From positions 1-38,774 of the forward strand of contig CAJURV010000011.1 in assembly GCA_910588925.1 (NCBI GenBank): 38,774 nt of DNA, in the 5' to 3' direction. The number at the start of each line of letters is the position of its first letter. Position 1 is the first letter of the stretch. This DNA is from an uncultured Rikenellaceae bacterium (GTDB lineage Bacteria > Bacteroidota > Bacteroidia > Bacteroidales > Rikenellaceae). Under the pieces are notes generated by a model. The model did no database searches. It was given only the letters and a program-made list of their open reading frames with translations, and was not told where the DNA came from. Of this stretch, positions 33,544-38,774 are shown piece by piece. The position numbers and the translations under genes are program-made.

Positions 33544-36399
33544 TTAAAACTGAAATTTTACTCCAAGATTTGCCCTAATTCCATAGTATTCCAATTGCAT
33601 AGTGCGGTCTTTGGTTCCCTGATAGTATCGCAATGGCTGGTTAAGCAGATTATTTGCCTCTGCATAGATTGTAGTTTTGCATCTTTTGCCGAATGTGTAG
33701 CTGGCATTGACATCCAAATAATTTACCTTGTCATAATAACGGTCCAATGCTGCAACTGCACCAAATTCATCTACAAATTCAGATGCAAAATTGTAAGATA
33801 CTCTCACATTCAAACCCTTATTCTCATAGTAAAAAGATGCATTTGCAGTATGAGCGGGAGAACCTGTCATCTTGATTTTTTCTCCGTCCTCCATAGTACG
33901 GTGCTCAAAGTTGTGGTTCTTTGTTGTACTATGTGTATAGGTGTATGTTCCGTAGAATCCGAGACATCTCAAGGCCGGGGTAATGAAACCAAAATCTCTC
34001 TGGTAAGCGACTTCTACACCGAACAAATCGGCATCGTACGCATTAATGGGTTTCGTAATTTCGTATTTAACAGGATCACCATCTTCATTTAGCAGACCGC
34101 TTGGGATATTAGGATCATTTGTGCTTTTCCATTTCTCATCTGCTATAACATCATGCACATTCTTATAGAAAAGTCCTAAACTAACAAGACCTACGCTCTC
34201 AAAGTAATACTCTCCACCAAGGTCGAAATTATATGATGTTGTCGGTTTTAAGTTTGCATTACCAAAACTAGCTTCCTCTTCGGCTATATTATAGTGAATA
34301 CAAGGAACCAAAGCTGAATATTTGGGGCGAGATAGGGTTTTGGTAAATGAGGCTCTCAATTTTAAGTCATCAGTTACGTTGTATTTCAACAAAGCACTAG
34401 GCAACCAATTGATATAGTCATTTCTCTTATCTCCTGTAGCTTCCAAACGACCCTGCTCATCTTCCAAATCATCAACAACCCAGTTGAATCCGCTGTAATT
34501 AAGTGAAGTGTGCTCCATTCTTAAACCCAGAATCAAATCCAATTTATTCCAAAGTTTCTGGTCATAGCGAACATATGCACTAGTGATTGCCTCTTTTGCT
34601 TTGTAGTTTCCCGATGCCTCTTCATACAATTCGTATGCTCCATCTTGATTAGGATTCATTTTCAGGCTACCCAGATACTCTTTTGTAATGAATGGAGTGT
34701 TCACAGGATAATTGCCATTTGGCATAAACCCATCTCTAATTTGTCCGTTCATGTTATTTATCCAACCGTCTTCAAATTCGCTTTCATAAACATCTGCATA
34801 ATCATAGCAATGAGTTTCACGTTCCTTAGTTTTATTTGTGTACTTTGCACCAAATCTAAGTGTATTACCAAAAGATCCTGTAGTCAACGGCAACTCAAAG
34901 TTAAGGCGAAATTTCCATTCATTCTCCTTGATTTGTTGATCTGAATTTGTCAATTCATCAATACTCCATTTGTAGTCATCAACATTTCCAATGCCTTTAT
35001 TAGGATATGGGTTACGTCCTCCGGCTCCAACAAAACTGAGATCGCTAAAATAATCTTCATTTTTCTTACCCTTCATTATAACACCAAAGTAACGCTCATT
35101 TGGACGGTCCTCTGTTGCGCGTGAAAAAGAACCGGCCCAATCCATATTTAATCTTCCAAAAGTATGTTCACCATCCAACATAAAGTCCATAGTCTGCTGC
35201 AACTCCAGGCGTGCATCCTTATTGTCTCCACTACCGCCCTTGGTCTGTAATACAACAGATTGTTTTGAGGGATCTTCGTTCAACTTCTTGTAAGTTATTC
35301 TATAACGATTCTCCCAGTCACTGCGTCTATTGTATATTCCTTTAAATGAAATCTTATGGTTCGGATTGAATTTATAATCTGTAGCCAATGAGTAGCTCTG
35401 TCGTTCACGTGTCACATAATATTGGCGAACTTCTGCCTTATCTAAAAATACTTTACCATCATCGTCTACATCATATTCAAATTCGGTATTATCGGCTCCA
35501 CCAGGTGCATTTTGGTAGGAAGCTGCCATCATCAGACCCAGCTTGTCGTTGAAGAAACGATCGCCATAAGTAAGTCCGAGATTGAGTTGCATTTTGTCAC
35601 TCACGGCATTGTAACCTGTACCAACGGTTACGTTGAAGACTCTGTCGTAGGGTGTATTTTTGGTTACAAGATTGATTGCACCACCAATGGCATCACCGTC
35701 CATATCACTAGTGACAACCTTGCTGACCTCAATAGTTTGTACCATATCGGCAGGTATTAAGTCCAACTGGACATTACGAGTATCACCTTCAGCGGATGGA
35801 AGGCGATTGCCGTTTACAGTTACAGATGCCAAGTCTGCACTTGTACCTCTTACTTGTCCGAAACGGGCTTCTCCCATATCATACTGTACATTGATACCAT
35901 TTATACGCTTCAAGGCGTCGCCAATATTTGAATCAGGAAATTTTCCCACTTGGTCAGCTGAAACGACATTTGTTATACCCAGATTATTCTTCTGCATATT
36001 GATTGCCTTTCTCTGACCGGAGAATGCACCTACCACAACCACTTCCTGAAGTACTATGCCCTCAGTCAATACAATATCATTTTCAGTAGCCTTACCTTCT
36101 TTTACAATTAGTTCCATTGTATAAGGGGCGTAACCGACATAAGAAGCAACCACCTTATAATTCCCCGGCTTAAGATTCTTTATCGAATAGAATCCATTGA
36201 TATCACTGACATCCCCTGTCTGTAATCCATCGATATAGACACATGCACCAGGCAAAGCCTGTTTTGTACTGTCAATAACTCGTCCACAAATGGAACCCAC
36301 TTTAGGTTCCGGATCTCTGTTTTCTGCCAGAACTGCATTGCTGAATCCAGTAAATAGCAGTACAGATAAGAATACTTTAATAAATTTTTTCATCGTCAT
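33544..36399 (-). CDS. TonB-dependent outer-membrane receptor
   Basis: Outer-membrane transporter of 951 residues (ATG 36399; ATG 36393 equally possible). Signal peptide to about residue 25 (FTGFSNAVLA), then a CarboxypepD_reg-like domain (ICGRVIDSTKQALPGACVYIDG ... YVGYAPYTMEL, about 34-112), a plug (VVSADQVGKFPDSNIGDALKRINGINV, VRGTSADLASVTVNGNRLPS, IGGAINLVTKNTP, about 140-245) and a 22-strand-type barrel ending in LGVKFQF. The substrate is unknown; shared Pho control and the phosphatase downstream suggest an organic phosphate compound. No SusD-like lipoprotein accompanies it. The whole frame is open, unlike the second receptor. Confidence 0.9.
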   Translation of the reverse strand: MTMKKFIKVFLSVLLFTGFSNAVLAENRDPEPKVGSICGRVIDSTKQALPGACVYIDGLQTGDVSDINGFYSIKNLKPGNYKVVASYVGYAPYTMELIVKEGKATENDIVLTEGIVLQEVVVVGAFSGQRKAINMQKNNLGITNVVSADQVGKFPDSNIGDALKRINGINVQYDMGEARFGQVRGTSADLASVTVNGNRLPSAEGDTRNVQLDLIPADMVQTIEVSKVVTSDMDGDAIGGAINLVTKNTPYDRVFNVTVGTGYNAVSDKMQLNLGLTYGDRFFNDKLGLMMAASYQNAPGGADNTEFEYDVDDDGKVFLDKAEVRQYYVTRERQSYSLATDYKFNPNHKISFKGIYNRRSDWENRYRITYKKLNEDPSKQSVVLQTKGGSGDNKDARLELQQTMDFMLDGEHTFGRLNMDWAGSFSRATEDRPNERYFGVIMKGKKNEDYFSDLSFVGAGGRNPYPNKGIGNVDDYKWSIDELTNSDQQIKENEWKFRLNFELPLTTGSFGNTLRFGAKYTNKTKERETHCYDYADVYESEFEDGWINNMNGQIRDGFMPNGNYPVNTPFITKEYLGSLKMNPNQDGAYELYEEASGNYKAKEAITSAYVRYDQKLWNKLDLILGLRMEHTSLNYSGFNWVVDDLEDEQGRLEATGDKRNDYINWLPSALLKYNVTDDLKLRASFTKTLSRPKYSALVPCIHYNIAEEEASFGNANLKPTTSYNFDLGGEYYFESVGLVSLGLFYKNVHDVIADEKWKSTNDPNIPSGLLNEDGDPVKYEITKPINAYDADLFGVEVAYQRDFGFITPALRCLGFYGTYTYTHSTTKNHNFEHRTMEDGEKIKMTGSPAHTANASFYYENKGLNVRVSYNFASEFVDEFGAVAALDRYYDKVNYLDVNASYTFGKRCKTTIYAEANNLLNQPLRYYQGTKDRTMQLEYYGIRANLGVKFQF

Positions 36400-36421
36400 T
36401 TGCTTTTAAAATCTGACGCTG

Positions 36422-36462
36422 CAAAAGTATCAGCATTTGATTTCATAAAGATTTCAAAACAA
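36422..36462 (-). promoter_or_regulatory. Pho-box promoter of the TonB receptor-phosphatase operon
   Basis: Minus strand: direct repeats TTGTTTTGAAA and TCTTTATGAAA (36462-36441), 11 bp, then TACTTTTG (36429-36422). The best -7 match of the three copies together with 32433. It lies in the divergent region shared with the regulator gene. Confidence 0.75.
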
Positions 36463-36549
36463 ATAGGTTTATGTTAAATGAATGTTTCAACAAATATGAC
36501 ATTTCCGTTAAATCTCTTGTAACATGTTATCAAGTTAAATTTTTCATAG

Positions 36550-36557
36550 TACTTTTG
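36550..36557 (+). promoter_or_regulatory. probable -7 element of the phoB-phoR pair
   Basis: TACTTTTG matches TAnnTTTG and lies 17 bases before the ATG at 36575. At 20 bp upstream the -33 position reads GTTA, a poor match, and no Pho box with TGAAA repeats precedes it, so self-activation is not evident. Confidence 0.45.
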
Positions 36558-36574
36558 CAGAAAGAATAAGTGAT

Positions 36575-37273
36575 ATGGCTACTGAACGTATATTAATTGT
36601 AGATGATGAAGAGACTCTATGTGAAGTCTTGCAACTCAATCTTGAAAATGAAGGCTATGATGTAGATATAGCTTTCAGTGCAGAAGAGGCCTTAACACTT
36701 GACTTAAAAAAATATTCGCTTATACTTCTAGATATAATGATGGGAGTGATAAGCGGTATTAAAATGGCCAAGATGCTAAAGACAGATTTAAAAACAGCAG
36801 AAATACCAATCATTTTTTGTACCGCACGTGATACGGAAGATGATATGGTGATGGGACTTAATCTTGGTGCGGATGACTATATTATGAAGCCTTACACAAT
36901 TCGTAATGTGATAGCTAGAGTGAAGAGTGTTTTGCGCCGAACAGTGACCCATAAAAGCAACAATGTCCATTCGGATAAAACCAATATAATGCAAGTGGAA
37001 GGTTTGCGATTGGACCTGGAATTTAAACGTTGCACAGTGGACGGAGCAGAGGTAAAGCTGACAAGAAAAGAGTTTGAGCTGTTGGCATACCTAATTTCAC
37101 ACCGTGGCAAAATTCTGTCACGAGAACAGATTCTCAGTAAAGTCTGGAAAGAGGAAGTGGTTGTTTTGGACCGGACCATTGATGTGAACATTACGCGTGT
37201 TCGATCCAAGATTGATGCATACGGTTCATATATTGTTACACGCTCAGGTTTCGGTTATGGCTTCCGTGATTAA
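36575..37273 (+). CDS. PhoB-like OmpR-family response regulator
   Basis: DNA-binding response regulator of 232 residues. The receiver domain has the acidic pair Asp10/Asp11, phospho-acceptor Asp53 (LLDIMMG), Thr83 and Lys105 (KPY). The usual MPGMDG after the acceptor is MMGVISG, mildly unusual. A winged-helix OmpR/PhoB output domain fills about 135-232 (LTRKEFELLAYLISHRGKILSREQIL ... VDVNITRVRSKI, TRSGFGYGF). It overlaps the sensor kinase gene by 17 bases. Beside pst and three Pho-box-like promoters it is most likely the island's PhoB. Family assignment is firm, the phosphate role is inferred from context. Confidence 0.88.
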   Translation: MATERILIVDDEETLCEVLQLNLENEGYDVDIAFSAEEALTLDLKKYSLILLDIMMGVISGIKMAKMLKTDLKTAEIPIIFCTARDTEDDMVMGLNLGADDYIMKPYTIRNVIARVKSVLRRTVTHKSNNVHSDKTNIMQVEGLRLDLEFKRCTVDGAEVKLTRKEFELLAYLISHRGKILSREQILSKVWKEEVVVLDRTIDVNITRVRSKIDAYGSYIVTRSGFGYGFRD

Positions 37274-38696
37274 AATTTCATATCATAAGCGACTTTTTTT
37301 GATGTTGCTTGCTTTCTCATGGACCATAATCTTGTGCTCCATAGGATTTCAGTTCCTACGAGAGAAAGAATATAAATCTGAATTATTGAGTACTCAACTT
37401 CAACTTTATAATCGTCTGCTATTAGAAACGATAGAAGACGGCCTTCCATTTGAAGAGTTTATAGAAACTTATTCAAAGCCTTATGAAGACCTTCGTGTAT
37501 CTGTCATAACATTGACTGGTGCTGTGATTTATGACAATATGATTTCCATTGATTCTCTTGACAATCATCGTCAGCGCCATGAAATTGCAGAAGCGCTGAA
37601 GAATGGTTCCGGATATCACATTGGTAGACAATCAGTCAGTGATGGAAGAGAATATTTTTATTCTGCAACTAAAGGAGATAGAGTTATAGTACGAACAGCA
37701 ATTCCATATTCGCCATCTTTAAAAGAACTATTAAAAGCAGATTGGGACTTTTTGGGACTGATGATTATTCTCAGTCTGGTAACAAGCACTTTGGCATATT
37801 TTGCTACCCGTAAACTTGGGAAAAATATTAAGCGTCTAACACAATTTGCAGCGAAGGCAGAAAAAGGCGAGTATTTTGATGAAGATGAATTGTTCCCTAA
37901 TGATGAACTAGGCACAATCTCAAACCATATTGTACATCTTTACACCAAGCTACAACAAACCATTAAGGATAGGGATGTTGCCTACGAAGCAACAATGCGA
38001 GAGGAGCAAGAGAAAATACGCATTAAACGACAGTTGACAAATAACATCAATCACGAATTGAAAACACCCGTAGCATCTATTCAGGTGTGCTTGGAAACCC
38101 TCTTATCTGGTATTAACTTGAGCGAAGAGAAGCGTCAAGGACTTATTGAACGCTGCTATATCAACAATGAACGTCTTAGACGACTATTGAGCGATGTCTC
38201 ACTTATTACTCGTATAGAGGATGGTAGTCAGCTAATTGGCAAAGAATCGGTGGTCATTAACAATATCATTGAAGAGATAGCCGATGAGTTGGAAATAATG
38301 CCCGAAGAAGAGAAATTTACACTACATACAGATTTTCCAGAGCAAGTTGTTGTCGAGGGTAACACCTCGTTGATAGGATCTATTTTCCGCAACCTTACAG
38401 AGAATGCAATTGCTTATTCTGGTGGTCGTAACATCTATATATCATTGATTGAGAATAATGATCAGATGTGTAAGATTCGCTTTGAGGATGATGGATGCGG
38501 TGTTGATGATAAGCAATTACCGCGACTTTTTGAAAGATTTTACCGTGTAGATAAGGGGCGTACCCGCAGAATGGGTGGTACGGGGCTAGGACTTGCTATT
38601 GTCAAGCACGCTGTACAGTTTCATGGTGGTACAATAATAGCCAGTAACCACCCCAATGGAGGATTAAGATTTGAATTTGTTTTGATGAAGCATTAG
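37257..38696 (+). CDS. PhoR-like sensor histidine kinase
   Basis: Membrane sensor of 479 residues from ATG 37257 (GTG 37266 is an alternative). Two membrane helices (about 13-33 and 164-184) enclose a periplasmic or extracytoplasmic region of about 130 residues. A HAMP-like linker, a coiled segment, then the HisKA box NINHELKTPVAS with His266 follow. The HATPase domain has the N-box NLTENA (Asn383), G1 DDGCGV (411-416) and G2 GTGLGL (441-446). The longer open frame upstream overlaps the regulator and is not used. No PAS domain is clear, unlike E. coli PhoR. It pairs with the PhoB-like regulator. Confidence 0.88.
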   Translation: MASVIKISYHKRLFLMLLAFSWTIILCSIGFQFLREKEYKSELLSTQLQLYNRLLLETIEDGLPFEEFIETYSKPYEDLRVSVITLTGAVIYDNMISIDSLDNHRQRHEIAEALKNGSGYHIGRQSVSDGREYFYSATKGDRVIVRTAIPYSPSLKELLKADWDFLGLMIILSLVTSTLAYFATRKLGKNIKRLTQFAAKAEKGEYFDEDELFPNDELGTISNHIVHLYTKLQQTIKDRDVAYEATMREEQEKIRIKRQLTNNINHELKTPVASIQVCLETLLSGINLSEEKRQGLIERCYINNERLRRLLSDVSLITRIEDGSQLIGKESVVINNIIEEIADELEIMPEEEKFTLHTDFPEQVVVEGNTSLIGSIFRNLTENAIAYSGGRNIYISLIENNDQMCKIRFEDDGCGVDDKQLPRLFERFYRVDKGRTRRMGGTGLGLAIVKHAVQFHGGTIIASNHPNGGLRFEFVLMKH

Positions 38697-38697
38697 T

Positions 38698-38723
38698 AGT
38701 GGTGCGATAAAAATCCAACCACT
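38698..38723 (+). terminator. weak hairpin after the sensor kinase
   Basis: AGTGGT / ACCACT (38698-38703 with 38718-38723) with a 14-base loop and no T-run. The stem partly covers the end of the coding region. Nothing else is seen in the last 50 bases. Confidence 0.3.
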
Positions 38724-38774
38724 GCGATTAATATATTAGTATTTAGTCAAATACAAGAGTACATTGATTTTTTG

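Noticed and set aside
36462..36557. a fourth Pho box upstream of the regulator gene
   Set aside because: TGAAA direct repeats are missing before the -7 element at 36550-36557; only loose A/T-rich similarity exists.
1..38774. tRNA or rRNA genes, integrase, transposase
   Set aside because: No GGTTCGAATCC-type T arms, cloverleaf or rRNA signature were recognised in the intergenic regions, and no DDE, tyrosine or serine recombinase motif was seen in any product.

Overview
The window looks like a chromosome segment from a Bacteroidales bacterium. Several genes lie behind promoters of the Bacteroidetes type (-33 TTTG or TTG, about 19-21 bp, -7 TAnnTTTG), Shine-Dalgarno sequences are almost absent, and the families include DUF4924, a separate pyrB/pyrI pair and SusC-type TonB receptors. 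A Rikenellaceae/Alistipes-like host is a guess from general character and cannot be proved here.

Left part (1 to about 23.9 kb), moderately G/C-rich and housekeeping: tag; a PadR/PspC membrane-stress cluster; yigZ-pyrB-pyrI; DUF4924; rplY-pth followed by an hslR-like S4 gene; a cobalamin adenosyltransferase behind a degenerate methyltransferase-like gene; an unknown membrane protein; a PepSY-like secreted protein; mnmA and a YhiN-type flavoprotein; a stand-alone PD-(D/E)XK nuclease-like protein; engB; osmC; gcvH-mdh; an EF-hand/leucine-rich lipoprotein; uvrA. A degenerate intergenic repeat (core CCTCGCTTCGCTCGG, period about 44 bp) occurs at 16-120 and 12252-12312, with an inverted core at 6358-6374.

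Right part (about 23.94 kb to the end) is visibly more A/T-rich and is almost entirely a phosphate-starvation island: pstS-pstC-pstA-pstB, a porin remnant, a beta-helix lipoprotein, two TonB-dependent receptors, a secreted purple-acid-phosphatase-like enzyme, and a PhoB/PhoR-type two-component pair at the far end. Three leftward promoters in it share a two-unit 11-bp direct repeat (TTTTGAAA / TTTATGAAA) exactly 11 bp upstream of the -7 element. I infer that this is the Pho box read by the PhoB-like regulator of the island.

The island looks acquired and partly decayed. Its left edge is a thiC gene that stops matching ThiC about 15 bp before the uvrA promoter and has an in-frame TGA, leaving a TPP riboswitch with its terminator but no functional target. 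The porin is cut to 60 codons. The second TonB receptor has a TAA inside its signal peptide. Its partner lipoprotein has a one-base frameshift. No phoU follows pstB. By contrast Pst, the first TonB receptor, the phosphatase and the regulators are open over full length. The Pho box and this selective decay are the most interesting things in the window. No tRNA, rRNA, CRISPR array, insertion sequence or integrase was recognised.
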